Assembly (NCBI GenBank): GCA_023381515.1
Contig: JAMCQI010000088.1
Span: 1-57,118 of the forward strand
Length of the DNA stretch: 57,118 nt
DNA from: Chloroflexota bacterium
GTDB lineage: Bacteria > Chloroflexota > Anaerolineae > UBA4142
Reading direction: 5' to 3'
Shown here: positions 8,929-17,585 of the stretch, piece by piece
Layout: each line of letters opens with the position of its first letter
Numbering within the stretch: the stretch's first letter is position 1
Program-made: the position numbers and the translations under genes
The notes under the pieces: generated by a model
The model's input: the letters and a program-made list of their open reading frames with translations, nothing else
Told to the model about the DNA's origin: nothing
Database searches by the model: none

Positions 8929-8998
8929 AAAAGCCGATCTGCTGTTAACTCGACTAGGCCAATTTGATGCCCAAAATGAGTTTCAAGCGTCGGCTTTT
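8929..8998 (+). promoter_or_regulatory. Leader hairpin with terminal T-run before the paaX-like gene
   Basis: AAAAGCCGA (8929-8937) pairs with TCGGCTTTT (8990-8998), enclosing 52 nt that contain a nested AACTC/GAGTT pairing. The right arm runs straight into TTTTTG, only 10 nt before the ATG at 9010. The outline is that of a terminator or attenuator in the leader of the regulator gene, but the long loop makes it weaker than a classic terminator. No known riboswitch class was recognised. Confidence 0.4.
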
Positions 8999-9009
8999 TG
9001 TTTAGAATC

Positions 9010-9912
9010 ATGAACAGCATTCGCCCCCAATCCATGATCATAACCCTGTACGGGGACTATATCCGGCATGTCGGCGGCAGCATCTGGATAGGCAGCCTTA
9101 TCCGTCTCCTTGGCTATTTCGGGCTGTCACAGCAGGCCGTCCGGTCGACCGTTTCTCGGATGACCCGCCGTGGGATGCTCCGGATCGATCGGGTCGGCAC
9201 CCGCAGCTATTATTCCTTGACCGACAAGAGCTCCAGGATGATGGAAGAGGGCGCGGCTCGCATTTTCCATTTTCACTCTCCGCGGGACGCATGGGATGGG
9301 CAGTGGCATCTGGTGACGTACTCGGTCCCCGAGAACGAACGGGAAGCTCGCGACCGCTTTCGCCAAGAACTCGAGTGGATGGGATTCGGCATGCTGACCA
9401 ACGCGCTCTGGATCTCGCCACACGATTATCGGCGCGAGATCGAGCAATTGGCGGAAGGGCTCGGGCTGCGCGCTCGCGTCGAATTGTTCACGGCACGTCA
9501 CGACGGCTTTGCCGACGCCGCGATGATTGTGGCCCGCTGTTGGAATCTGGCGGCGATCAACTCTCGTTACATCGCCTTTGTCGAAAAACACAAGCCGGAG
9601 TACGAGGAGTACTGTCGCCGTCTGGAATTGGGCACCGACCTGGAGCCGAGCGAGTACTTTGTCCGGCGCTTTAACCTCATCCACGAATACCGCCGTTTTC
9701 CCTACATCGATCCAGAGTTGCCGGCAGAACTGCTGCCGACCGACTGGCGCGGAACTGAAGCCGCGGCCTTGTTTCGCCATTACCACGACCAGCTGGCGAG
9801 CAAAGCCAACGCGTTCTTTTATTCGGTCTACGAGCAACCACGCGGGTTTTCCGTTCCTCACACGGTGAGGACGAGCGAACCAGTTTCGAACACACCCGCC
9901 CGAGTGTATTGA
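9010..9912 (+). CDS. paaX: PaaX-family transcriptional repressor
   Basis: The 300-aa product matches the PaaX family, GntR-like winged-helix repressors that respond to phenylacetyl-CoA-type effectors. Its N terminus (MIITLYGDYIRHVGG, then WIGSLIRLLGYFGLS and AVRSTVSRM) is the family's DNA-binding helix-turn-helix. The middle contains the typical WDGQWHLVTYSVPE and the LTNALWISP region. The ATG at 9010 gives the expected N terminus; a TTG at 8998 is less likely. No Shine-Dalgarno is visible, so translation may be leaderless-like or initiated weakly. It stands 22 bp before the benzoyl-CoA pathway genes in the same direction, so it is the obvious local regulator, sensing an aromatic acyl-CoA. 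Confidence 0.85.
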   Translation: MNSIRPQSMIITLYGDYIRHVGGSIWIGSLIRLLGYFGLSQQAVRSTVSRMTRRGMLRIDRVGTRSYYSLTDKSSRMMEEGAARIFHFHSPRDAWDGQWHLVTYSVPENEREARDRFRQELEWMGFGMLTNALWISPHDYRREIEQLAEGLGLRARVELFTARHDGFADAAMIVARCWNLAAINSRYIAFVEKHKPEYEEYCRRLELGTDLEPSEYFVRRFNLIHEYRRFPYIDPELPAELLPTDWRGTEAAALFRHYHDQLASKANAFFYSVYEQPRGFSVPHTVRTSEPVSNTPARVY

Positions 9913-9934
9913 ATCCAAACAGGGAGGTTTGAAG

Positions 9935-11062
9935 ATGGCGCTGGACTGGCTGCCGCGAGAAAACGGCCTGAAGGACCATGATCTGTGGGGAAATGAATTT
10001 TTCGGCACGGAAGCACCCTGTATCATTTACGAGAATCGACCCATTGTGAATCCTGAAGGGAAGCCCGTCGAAGGGGTATATTCCGCTTGGATCACGCTGA
10101 ACAATCCTGCGCAGTACAATTCCTACACGACCAAGATGGTCAAAGGAGTGATCGCCGGTTTAAACAAGGCGAGCATGGACCGCAACGTCGTCGCGGTAGT
10201 CCTTACCGGCGCCGGAGACAAGGCATTTTGCACGGGCGGAAATACAAAAGAATACGCCGAGTACTATTCCAAGCGTCCCCAAGAGTACGGCTTGTACATG
10301 GATCTTTTTAACACCATGGTCGATGGTCTTTTGAATTGCAAGAAACCGGTGATTAGCCGGGTCAACGGAATGCGCGTCGCGGGCGGCCAGGAAGTGGGCA
10401 TGGCCTGCGACATCAGTCTTTCCTCTGACATGGCCGTGTACGGGCAGGCAGGGCCCCGTCACGGCAGCGCCCCGGTGGGTGGTGCGACCGACTTTTTGCC
10501 TTGGGCGCTGGGGATTGAAGATGCCATGTGGAACTGCATTTCTTGCGAACTGTGGAGCGCCTACAAGATGAAGTACAAGGGACTGCTGAGCAAGGTGGTC
10601 CCGGTCCTCAAAGCGGACGGCAAGTGGCTGCGCAATCCCCAAGTCATTACGGAAGATTACATTCGCGACGGCGAGATCGTCTATGGCGAATTCAAGACGG
10701 GTCCCGAGGCCGCTCGGGCACGCGACTTGGCCAAGTCAGCCAAGACGGATTTCGAGCTCCTGGACAAGGCCGTGAACGATATCCTCTGGACATTCACGAA
10801 CCTCTTCCCGAATTGTCTCCAGGTCTCTATTGAGGGCATTCGCCAGAAGAAGAAATTCTTCTGGGATATCAGCAAGACGGCGAACCGGCATTGGCTGGCA
10901 GTGAATATGAACAGCGAGGCTTTCGCAGGCTTTAACGCCTTTAATACCAAAAAGATCACCGGCAAGGACCAGATCGATTTCATCAAATTCCGAGAGATGA
11001 TGGCGGCCGGCCATGCCATGGACGACGAGTTGTTCGAAGCCGTGCTCGGCCAACCGAAGTAA
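9935..11062 (+). CDS. oah: 6-oxocyclohex-1-ene-1-carbonyl-CoA hydrolase
   Basis: This 375-aa crotonase-superfamily protein is longer than ordinary enoyl-CoA hydratases and matches the ring-opening hydrolase of anaerobic benzoyl-CoA degradation (Oah/BamA/BzdY). Visible family features are ALDWLPRENGLKDHDLWG at the N terminus, AGDKAFCTGGNTKEYAEYY and RVNGMRVAGGQEVGMACDI. GQAGPRHGSAPVGGATDFLP and the C-terminal TANRHWLAVNMNSEAFAGF follow. The enzyme adds two waters to 6-oxocyclohex-1-ene-1-carbonyl-CoA and cleaves the ring to 3-hydroxypimelyl-CoA. The ATG at 9935 has GGGAGG 7 nt upstream. It is the first structural gene of the operon and a reliable marker of the pathway. Confidence 0.95.
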   Translation: MALDWLPRENGLKDHDLWGNEFFGTEAPCIIYENRPIVNPEGKPVEGVYSAWITLNNPAQYNSYTTKMVKGVIAGLNKASMDRNVVAVVLTGAGDKAFCTGGNTKEYAEYYSKRPQEYGLYMDLFNTMVDGLLNCKKPVISRVNGMRVAGGQEVGMACDISLSSDMAVYGQAGPRHGSAPVGGATDFLPWALGIEDAMWNCISCELWSAYKMKYKGLLSKVVPVLKADGKWLRNPQVITEDYIRDGEIVYGEFKTGPEAARARDLAKSAKTDFELLDKAVNDILWTFTNLFPNCLQVSIEGIRQKKKFFWDISKTANRHWLAVNMNSEAFAGFNAFNTKKITGKDQIDFIKFREMMAAGHAMDDELFEAVLGQPK

Positions 11063-11090
11063 AATGAGAAAAAAGCTTCAGGAGGGGTGT

Positions 11091-11834
11091 ATGGACTTGG
11101 AAGGGAAGAGCGCGATTGTGACTGGTGCGAGCCTCGGGATCGGAAGCGCTATCGCTCTCGATCTGGCGAAGAATGGCGCGAATGTTGCGATCAACTATCG
11201 CAAGCATGACACCGAGGCCAAGGCGATTTGCGACGAAATCGGCAAGATGGGGCGAAAGGGCCTGGCCATCCGGGCGGACGTGGCGAATTTCAAGGATGCT
11301 CAGGCGATGGTTGAGGCAGTCGTCAAGGAATTCGGCCGCGTGGACATTCTCGTCAACAATGCCGGGGTGAACCGAGATGCGGTCATCTGGAAGATGACGG
11401 AAGAACAATGGGACGAGGCGATCGCCATCAATCTGAAGGGGTACTTTAACTATATCCGCGGGGTGGCACCGCTCTTTAAGGAGCAGGCCAGCGGCAAGAT
11501 TGTGAACGTCACCTCCATTAATGGCTTGCGCGGCAAGTTCGGGCAATCGAATTATACCGCGGCCAAAGCGGGCATCATCGGCTTGACAAAGACGGTCGCG
11601 CGAGAACTGGCGAAATTCAACGTGAACTGCAATGCCGTCGCGCCGGGCTTGATCGAGACGGAAATGATGAAACAAGCCCCCGAGGATGTCAAGCAAAAGG
11701 CGCTTGCCGAAATCGTGCTCGGCCGACTGGGAATGCCGGAAGAGGTCGCCTGGGTTGTGACCTTCCTCTGCACCGAAAAGGCGCGACACATCACGGGCGA
11801 AGTGATCAAGGTCGACGGGGGACAGTACATCTAG
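11091..11834 (+). CDS. Short-chain dehydrogenase/reductase (FabG-like), pathway 3-hydroxyacyl-CoA or cyclic alcohol dehydrogenase
   Basis: The 247-aa classical SDR has the cofactor motif TGASLGIG (11-18), VNNAG, the catalytic Ser in VTSING and YTAAK, and ends with the usual GEVIKVDGGQYI. By position, between the ring hydrolase and the thiolase, it most likely oxidises 3-hydroxypimelyl-CoA or 6-hydroxycyclohex-1-ene-1-carbonyl-CoA. In the described pathways the latter step uses a zinc-type MDR enzyme (Had/BamQ/BzdX), which is absent here, so this SDR is a candidate replacement. A FabG role in fatty acid synthesis cannot be excluded by sequence. The start ATG follows CAGGAGG by 5 nt. Confidence 0.8.
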   Translation: MDLEGKSAIVTGASLGIGSAIALDLAKNGANVAINYRKHDTEAKAICDEIGKMGRKGLAIRADVANFKDAQAMVEAVVKEFGRVDILVNNAGVNRDAVIWKMTEEQWDEAIAINLKGYFNYIRGVAPLFKEQASGKIVNVTSINGLRGKFGQSNYTAAKAGIIGLTKTVARELAKFNVNCNAVAPGLIETEMMKQAPEDVKQKALAEIVLGRLGMPEEVAWVVTFLCTEKARHITGEVIKVDGGQYI

Positions 11835-11903
11835 TCCAGCGGTCCCGCAGTCGGATGGTTTAGGAATCTGGTAGTCGATTAACCCATTGAATGGAGGATG
11901 CGG

Positions 11904-13100
11904 ATGAAGGAAGCGGTCATTGTCGATGCACTACGGACGCCGGTCGGGCGCTACGGCGGAATCCTGAAAGACGTGCGCTCGGATGATCTGGCAGCTCTGT
12001 GCATCGGCGAGATTCTCAAGCGGAATCACCTGGACGCGAACCTGGTGGAAGACGTTGTATTCGGGTGCACGAACCAGGCGGGTGAGGATAACCGGAACGT
12101 AGCACGTATGGCGCTCTTGCTTGCCGGAATGCCCGTCACGGTGGGCGGTCAAACGATCAACCGGCTGTGCGGCTCGGGGCTCAACGCCGTGAACAGCGCC
12201 GCGCAGGCGATTAAGGTTGGCGAAGGCGATGTATTCATTGCCGGCGGAACCGAGTCGATGACGCGTGCGCCCTTTGTCTTTTCGAAAGCGGATGCCCCAT
12301 TTCCACGCGACGTCAAGGTTTTTGATTCGACCATCGGTTGGCGGTTCACGAATCCCAAGATGGTGGAGAAATACCCGCCGTTGGGCATGGGCGAGACGGC
12401 AGAAAACGTGGCCGAAAAGTATCGCATCACGCGCGAGGAGCAGGACGAGTTTTCGTTCAAGACCCAGAAAAAGTGGGGCGCTGCGCATGCCGCCGGCAAA
12501 TTCAACGACGAGCTCGTGAACGTCGTGATCCCGCAGAGAAAAGGCGATCCGATCGTCGTGAGCAAGGACGAGCATCCGCGACCGGAAACGACGATGGAGC
12601 AGTTGGCTAAGCTTCAGCCCGCTTTCAAAAAGGGGGGCACGGTGACTGCGGGCAACTCTAGCGGCATCAACGACGGGGCGGCCGCAGTCCTCTTGATGGA
12701 ATCCAAGACGGCGGAGCGCCTCGGCTACAAGCCGCTGGCGCGCGTTGTCGCAAGCGCGGTCGCGGGCGTGGACCCCTCTTACATGGGTCTGGGTCCAATC
12801 CCGGCCACTCGCAAGGCGTTGCAGCGCGCCGGTCTCTCGATCAAGGATATCGATCTAATCGAGCTGAATGAAGCCTTTGCGGCTCAGGCCATCCCGTGCA
12901 TGCGCGAACTGGAAATGGACCCCGCGAAGGTGAATGTGAACGGCGGCGCGATTGCGATCGGTCACCCGCTGGGCTCGACGGGCGCTCGCATCTTGAGTAC
13001 CCTCATACACGAGATGAAGCGCCAGGGCTCGCACTATGGTCTCGTGACCATGTGCATCGGCGTCGGCCAGGGCATCGCGACGATTGTGGAGCGGGTGTAA
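11904..13100 (+). CDS. Acetyl-CoA/3-oxoacyl-CoA thiolase
   Basis: This 398-aa thiolase II-family protein is full length. Cys89 in [10 protein letters not shown] is the acyl-carrying nucleophile. [11 protein letters not shown] supplies the catalytic His, and the C-terminal TMCIGVGQG supplies the second Cys. [19 protein letters not shown] at the start resembles beta-ketoadipyl-CoA-type and catabolic thiolases. In context it should cleave 3-oxopimelyl-CoA to glutaryl-CoA and acetyl-CoA, or acetoacetyl-CoA to acetyl-CoA. It might also act on 3-oxo-3-phenylpropionyl-CoA. The ATG at 11904 is chosen because GGAGG lies 6 nt upstream; the in-frame ATG at 11898 abuts the SD. Confidence 0.9.
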   Translation: MKEAVIVDALRTPVGRYGGILKDVRSDDLAALCIGEILKRNHLDANLVEDVVFGCTNQAGEDNRNVARMALLLAGMPVTVGGQTINRLCGSGLNAVNSAAQAIKVGEGDVFIAGGTESMTRAPFVFSKADAPFPRDVKVFDSTIGWRFTNPKMVEKYPPLGMGETAENVAEKYRITREEQDEFSFKTQKKWGAAHAAGKFNDELVNVVIPQRKGDPIVVSKDEHPRPETTMEQLAKLQPAFKKGGTVTAGNSSGINDGAAAVLLMESKTAERLGYKPLARVVASAVAGVDPSYMGLGPIPATRKALQRAGLSIKDIDLIELNEAFAAQAIPCMRELEMDPAKVNVNGGAIAIGHPLGSTGARILSTLIHEMKRQGSHYGLVTMCIGVGQGIATIVERV

Positions 13101-13112
13101 GACAGGGCTGCG

Positions 13113-13140
13113 GTAGGGGCGACCGGCCGGTCGCCTCTAC
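13113..13140. repeat. 28-nt near-perfect palindrome between thiolase and hydratase genes
   Basis: GTAGGGGCGACCGG (13113-13126) and CCGGTCGCCTCTAC (13127-13140) are reverse complements except for one position, with no loop. It lies 13 nt after the thiolase stop and 31 nt before the next start. The core GCGACCGGCCG recurs at 29175-29190. It may stabilise mRNA ends or belong to a dispersed repeat family. Confidence 0.7.
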
Positions 13141-13171
13141 ATTACGATGGACAATTTTCGGGGGTAAAACT

Positions 13172-13933
13172 ATGGCAACCGTGTCTGTGCAGAACCAGAA
13201 CGGGGTCACCCGCATTGAGCTGAACAAGCCCCCACTGAACGTCATCGATATTGCGATGATGGAAGAGTTGGAGGCCGCACTGAGGTCAGCCCGGGGCGAT
13301 CGTGCGACCAAAGTCGTGCTCCTCGCGGCGCAGGGCAAGGCCTTTTCCGCCGGCGTCGACGTGGCCGACCACACAGCCGAACGTGTCGACGCCATGATCA
13401 AGAAATTTGACAATATCTTTCGCACGATGTGGTCGATTGAGCAGCCGGTCGTTGCGGCGGTCCAGGGAGCCGCTCTCGGCGGCGGTTGTGAGCTTGCGAT
13501 CGGTTGCGATTTCATCATTGCGAGCGAAAAGGCCAAGTTCGGGCAGCCTGAAATCAAGGTGGGGGTTTTCCCGCCGATTGCGGCGCTCTTGCTGCCGCGT
13601 CTCATCGGCCGAAAAAAGGCGGCGGAGCTCGTCATGACCGGCGAGGCCATCGATGCCCGCGAGGCCGAACGGATCGGCCTCGTGAATCAAGTCGTTCCGC
13701 CCGAGTCTTTCAGTGGCGCCGTCGATGCGTTTGTGGGCAAACTGACGGCACTGAGCGGTATTGTGCTCCAGCATGCCAAGCAAGCCATGCGACTGGGAGA
13801 GAACCCCGGGTTGGATGCCGCCCTCTCTGATATTGAGCGATTCTATCTATACGAACTGATGCGTACGGAAGATGCACTCGAAGGGGTGAACGCTTTTATG
13901 GAAAAGCGCAACCCCGTGTGGAAAGAAAAGTAG
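13172..13933 (+). CDS. dch: Cyclohexa-1,5-diene-1-carbonyl-CoA hydratase
   Basis: This 253-aa crotonase-family protein resembles the dienoyl-CoA hydratase of benzoyl-CoA degradation (Dch/BamR/BzdW). The phrase ELNKPPLNVIDIAMMEELE is characteristic of that subgroup; KAFSAGVDVADH and GAALGGGCELAIGCDF complete the oxyanion hole and active site. It hydrates the benzoyl-CoA reductase product to 6-hydroxycyclohex-1-ene-1-carbonyl-CoA. It is co-directional with the hydrolase and reductase genes. The start at 13172 is the first ATG that gives the crotonase N terminus. The SD-like GGGGG lies 6-7 nt upstream. Confidence 0.88.
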   Translation: MATVSVQNQNGVTRIELNKPPLNVIDIAMMEELEAALRSARGDRATKVVLLAAQGKAFSAGVDVADHTAERVDAMIKKFDNIFRTMWSIEQPVVAAVQGAALGGGCELAIGCDFIIASEKAKFGQPEIKVGVFPPIAALLLPRLIGRKKAAELVMTGEAIDAREAERIGLVNQVVPPESFSGAVDAFVGKLTALSGIVLQHAKQAMRLGENPGLDAALSDIERFYLYELMRTEDALEGVNAFMEKRNPVWKEK

Positions 13934-14221
13934 AATCAATGAGCCAATGATCCAATGGATTGAGAATTGAACAAATACCACATGACGAATGCGTGATCGG
14001 AAGCAAGCTTTTTGGGCATTGGCTCATTTGGAATTTGTCATTCAAGATTGGCTCATTGGTTAAGTGGCTCATTGACTTGGTGATTCATGCGTCGGAAACA
14101 AATGGTCAAGGAAAGGCCAGGGAGGATCACCAGGTGCCCGTTCCGATAGCGGAAAGAATGGTCTCCTCCTGTCCGGCGAATGAGCGTAGCGTAGCGATTG
14201 CCGACGCCTGAGGAGGTTCGG
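13934..14221 (+). repeat. 288-bp intergenic region with ATGAGCCAATG-type repeats
   Basis: No gene is seen. The first 150 bp carry several copies of a short sequence in both orientations: GAGCCAATGA at 13941-13950, and CATTGGCTCATT-like copies around 14017-14030, 14050-14060 and 14065-14075. Opposite copies can pair into hairpins. The same motif recurs at 46231-46270 and 49940-49975, so it is a dispersed intergenic element. The last 20 bp hold the SD of the reductase gene (GAGGAGG, 14209-14215). Confidence 0.6.
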
Positions 14222-15382
14222 ATGCAAGTCCTGGAAGGCTGGCAAGATAGGTCACTTGACCAAGTGATCGGTCTTTGCCGTGAGTTCGTCGAAGATGGTG
14301 ATTTCCCCACCGTTCGCCGCTGGCGCGAGGCCGGCGGCAAGGTGCTGGGCCACTTTCAGGTCTACTTTCCAGAAGAACTGGCGCATGCCGCCGGCATGCT
14401 GCCGGTCAAAGTGCGCGGCGCCGCCATCGACCGCAAACGGGCCGATGCCTATTTCGGTTCATACCTTTGCTCGATTATCCGCAGTTCGCTCGACTTGGCC
14501 CTTACCGGGACCGTCCAGCTGGACATGTTTGTCACCCACCCTATTTGTGACGTGGCCCGCAACCTTGCGGGCGTCTGGTCGCGGAACTTTGCCTATCCTT
14601 CGCAAATCCTCTATCTGCCCCAGAATGCCAACTCTGCCTACTCCGCGCAGTACCTGCGCGACGAATATGCACGTGTCCTAAGAACGATCGAACAGGTCGC
14701 CGACAGGCAAGTCTCGGAAGATGACCTGCGGCGCTCTATCACCGTTTTCAACGAGAACCGCCGCCTGCTCCATCGGATCTATGCGATCAAGCGACAGACG
14801 CCTTGGCTCTTGTCCGTCGACGAAGCCTACGTGCTGGTCTCTATCGGCGGGATGATTCCACGCGAGGAGCACAATGCGCTGCTGACGGCCGTAATCCCGA
14901 TGATCGAGGCGCGCGCGGGGAAAAAACAGGACAAGATCCGCGTCGTTTTTGAGGGCGGGTTCTGCGAGCAGCCGCCGCTCGACCTCCTCCGGGTGATCGG
15001 GCAGTCATGCTATGTGGTAGACGACGATCTCCTGATCGGCTTGCGATGGCTGCTTCAAGATGTGCCGACGACGGGCGACCCGCTGATGAATCTTGCCGAT
15101 GCCTATCTCAACGACTCTTCTTACAGCCCGGTTCAGCACGATCTCCGCAAGCCCAAGGAGAAAATGCTTCTCGACCGAATGAAGAATGCAGAAGCCAGCG
15201 CGGCCATCATCACCGCGGCCAAGATGTGCGAGCCGGGGCTGGAAGAGCAAGTGGCCTATAGTAAAAAGCTGGACGAGCTGAATATTCCGTACTTTATCAG
15301 CGAGTTTGAGGAAAAAATGACGGGATTTGACCACATGCAGATCCAGCTCGAGACGTTCGTAGAGAACATTCTCTTCGAGTGA
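14222..15382 (+). CDS. bzdN: Benzoyl-CoA reductase catalytic subunit, BcrC/BzdN type
   Basis: This 386-aa protein belongs to the 2-hydroxyglutaryl-CoA dehydratase D/benzoyl-CoA reductase family and matches the ~380-aa BcrC/BzdN subunit. Visible family landmarks are [21 protein letters not shown], then [30 protein letters not shown] and [12 protein letters not shown]. The conserved cysteines are consistent with ligation of a [4Fe-4S] cluster at the substrate site. With the next gene it forms the module that reduces the aromatic ring of benzoyl-CoA using electrons energised by the ATPase subunits. The ATG at 14222 has GAGGAGG 6 nt upstream, and a TTG at 14198 is rejected. Confidence 0.9.
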   Translation: MQVLEGWQDRSLDQVIGLCREFVEDGDFPTVRRWREAGGKVLGHFQVYFPEELAHAAGMLPVKVRGAAIDRKRADAYFGSYLCSIIRSSLDLALTGTVQLDMFVTHPICDVARNLAGVWSRNFAYPSQILYLPQNANSAYSAQYLRDEYARVLRTIEQVADRQVSEDDLRRSITVFNENRRLLHRIYAIKRQTPWLLSVDEAYVLVSIGGMIPREEHNALLTAVIPMIEARAGKKQDKIRVVFEGGFCEQPPLDLLRVIGQSCYVVDDDLLIGLRWLLQDVPTTGDPLMNLADAYLNDSSYSPVQHDLRKPKEKMLLDRMKNAEASAAIITAAKMCEPGLEEQVAYSKKLDELNIPYFISEFEEKMTGFDHMQIQLETFVENILFE

Positions 15383-15395
15383 ACGGAGCGTATAT

Positions 15396-16700
15396 ATGAC
15401 CCCAGATAAGAAAGCCGGACAGGAGTCGATCGTCGGACGAGGATCGCGAGAGGGCGCACGCCTGTTCCGTGAGTGGTTCCAGCGGCTATCCGGCGCAGCC
15501 GAACGCGGCGAGCCGACCGCCTATGTATTCGTGATGGGAAGTATCGCCGAGGTCTTGAACGCTTTCGGTTTCAACCTGGTCTTTCCCGAAATCAGCTCAC
15601 TCCAGACGGCCGTACGGCGCGTCGCGCACGAGTACCTGACGGTGGCGGAGGACTATGGGTATTCACCCGACGTCTGTGGATACGTCAAGGCGGATGTGGG
15701 AGTGCAACTCCGGAACGGCGAGCACCCTATGGGGCGGATTCCGAAACCGACGCTCTCTATTCTCACCAACGCCTGCAACACCTATGTGAAGTGGGGCGAG
15801 ATCTGGGAGCGCTGGTATGGGAATGCGACCTTTGCCCTCGATTCCCCGGGCGCACGGAGCGCGAACCTGCACACGCAGCCGGGTGATCAGGATTTTGAGA
15901 ACGACCGCAAGTACGTCGAATTCCAGCTACGCGAACTGATTACGTTGTGCGAGCAGTTGACGGGCACCCAATTCGATATTGACAAGCTCCGGGAGACCAT
16001 GCAGTACACCAACGACATGAGCGCGGCGTGGAAGCGAGTGCTGGAGCTCAATCGGTCGGCGCCAGCTCCTTTCAATGCGCTTAACGAAGGGACGGTCTAT
16101 CTCGGGGTTGCGAACGCTCTGCGCGGCAAGAAAGAGGGAAGCGAGTTCTTCCGCGACCTGGTCGAGGAAATGGAGTTCAAGTCCAGGAACCGGATCGGGA
16201 CTCTGACCGAAGAGAAGTATCGGCTGACCTTTGTCGGCGTCCCATGCTATCCGATCTTTCGCCGCTTTTACGACCTCTTTGCTGAATGGGGCGGCACGTT
16301 CGTAAACTCGACCTACTTGAAATTCGCCAGCGGCGGCCTCAACCTGGGTTACCAGTACGACCTCAACCGGCCGTTAGAAAGCCTGGCGGAAGGCACACTG
16401 CTAAGCCTTCGCCATGCCATGGATTCCATGTTCTTCCAGAACCAAGACCTGGTGGACGAAGTGGACGAGTTTCACGTCGACGGGATCGTCTACCACCCGA
16501 TCAAGTCTTGTCGGACGGTTTCGACAGGTTTGGCAGACAACCGGCGCGCGGTCATGGCCGCGCGAGACATTGCAACGCTTTTTATCGAATCCGATATGAT
16601 GGACAAGCGCGTAGTCTCGGAAGCCCAGATGAAGAACCGCATTGATGCCTTCTTTGAAGGGCTGGCTACCCGCAAGTTACACGCAGCGGCGGCGGCCTGA
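15396..16700 (+). CDS. bzdO: Benzoyl-CoA reductase catalytic subunit, BcrB/BzdO type
   Basis: The 434-aa length and sequence fit BcrB/BzdO, the other catalytic half. Landmarks are ARLFREWFQRL, VFVMGSIAEVLNAFGFNLVF, LTNACNTYVKWGEIWERW and the late IVYHPIKSCRTVSTG. The Cys of the last motif and that of NACN are likely cluster ligands. GVPCYPIFRRFYDLFAEWGG lies in the substrate-binding half. It follows bzdN by 13 bp and precedes the ATPase genes, so a four-gene NOPQ operon is intact. The Ala-rich C-terminal end (AAAAA) is probably disordered. Confidence 0.9.
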   Translation: MTPDKKAGQESIVGRGSREGARLFREWFQRLSGAAERGEPTAYVFVMGSIAEVLNAFGFNLVFPEISSLQTAVRRVAHEYLTVAEDYGYSPDVCGYVKADVGVQLRNGEHPMGRIPKPTLSILTNACNTYVKWGEIWERWYGNATFALDSPGARSANLHTQPGDQDFENDRKYVEFQLRELITLCEQLTGTQFDIDKLRETMQYTNDMSAAWKRVLELNRSAPAPFNALNEGTVYLGVANALRGKKEGSEFFRDLVEEMEFKSRNRIGTLTEEKYRLTFVGVPCYPIFRRFYDLFAEWGGTFVNSTYLKFASGGLNLGYQYDLNRPLESLAEGTLLSLRHAMDSMFFQNQDLVDEVDEFHVDGIVYHPIKSCRTVSTGLADNRRAVMAARDIATLFIESDMMDKRVVSEAQMKNRIDAFFEGLATRKLHAAAAA

Positions 16701-16766
16701 TGACATTCAGACGTCCGGAGTAACCGAGAACTCTGGAAGTCGAGGGCCGCTGGTGGAGGATTTCTG

Positions 16767-17585
16767 ATGGCATACGCAGCAGGAGTTGACGTCGGGTCAA
16801 CTCAGACCAAAGCAGTTATTGTGGACGAGGATCAGCGGATCGTCGGCCGCACGATTATAGATACGGGCGCAAACGTCGTGACCGCGGCGGAAAAGGCCTT
16901 TCAGGCCGCGTTGAAGGAAAGCAGCATTCCTGAGCTTGAGGTCCAGTACGTCGTGGGCACGGGCTATGGCCGCTACAAGGTCACGTTTGGCAATAGCCAG
17001 GTGACGGAGATCAGCTGCCATGCGCGCGGCGCCGTTCACCTGTTCCCCGGGACGCGCACCGTCCTCGACATGGGTGGGCAGGATACGAAAGCGATCCGGG
17101 TGCGGCCAAACGGCGAAGTGATCGACTTTTCAATGAATGACAAGTGTGCCGCCGGAACGGGCCGCTTCTTGCAGGCCGCCGCCTATGCACTGGAAATTCC
17201 GCTCGCGGAGTTGGGACCGACCGCGCTGCGGGCAGAAAAGGCTGTTCCGATCACGACGACTTGCACGGTCTTTGCCGAGTCCGAAGTGCTATCCTGGCTG
17301 GGGCGAGGCAAAAAGATCGACGAAATACTCCTCGGGGTGCATCGCTCGATCGGCACGCGCTCAATGGCGCTCCTGCGCCGCGTGGGTATCGAGGAAGAAG
17401 TGACCTTTACCGGCGGCGTGACGCGCAACCGGGGCATGGTTGAGGTCATCAACCAGATGCTCGGGTTCAAGGTCAACGTGAGCGAGGAGTCGCATCTGAT
17501 GGGGGCGCTCGGAGCAGCGCTGTTTGCTCTGGACCGGATCATGAACAGCCGCGTCCCCGTCAGCACCAGGGAAGAGGTGTCGTGA
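16767..17585 (+). CDS. bzdP: Benzoyl-CoA reductase ATPase subunit (BzdP/BcrD type)
   Basis: This 272-aa protein belongs to the BcrAD/BadFG/HgdC ATPase family (ASKHA fold). [10 protein letters not shown] (6-15) is the first phosphate motif and [10 protein letters not shown] (101-110) the second. Cys127 in DKCAAGTG and Cys166 in [10 protein letters not shown] are placed as the ligands of the [4Fe-4S] cluster bridging two subunits. It couples ATP hydrolysis to low-potential electron transfer into the BzdNO module. Both ATPase subunits here are ~272 aa, as in the Azoarcus Bzd type; in Thauera BcrA is ~440 aa. The assignment to P rather than Q follows gene order only. It overlaps the next gene by one base. 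Confidence 0.85.
   Translation: MAYAAGVDVGSTQTKAVIVDEDQRIVGRTIIDTGANVVTAAEKAFQAALKESSIPELEVQYVVGTGYGRYKVTFGNSQVTEISCHARGAVHLFPGTRTVLDMGGQDTKAIRVRPNGEVIDFSMNDKCAAGTGRFLQAAAYALEIPLAELGPTALRAEKAVPITTTCTVFAESEVLSWLGRGKKIDEILLGVHRSIGTRSMALLRRVGIEEEVTFTGGVTRNRGMVEVINQMLGFKVNVSEESHLMGALGAALFALDRIMNSRVPVSTREEVS

Larger units (their letters stand above)
8562..9009. other. 448-bp divergent intergenic region
   Basis: No credible gene is seen here. The region contains the minus-strand dynamin promoter (8601-8630), a short direct repeat (8676-8702), a G/C-rich inverted repeat around 8760-8785 and the regulator promoter with its palindrome (8842-8880). A leader of about 130 nt with a long hairpin (8929-8998) follows. 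Confidence 0.6.

Noticed and set aside
12896..13171. Upstream extension of the dienoyl-CoA hydratase frame into the thiolase gene
   Set aside because: The extension overlaps coding sequence in another frame. It has no family resemblance before the ATG at 13172, which starts the crotonase domain properly.
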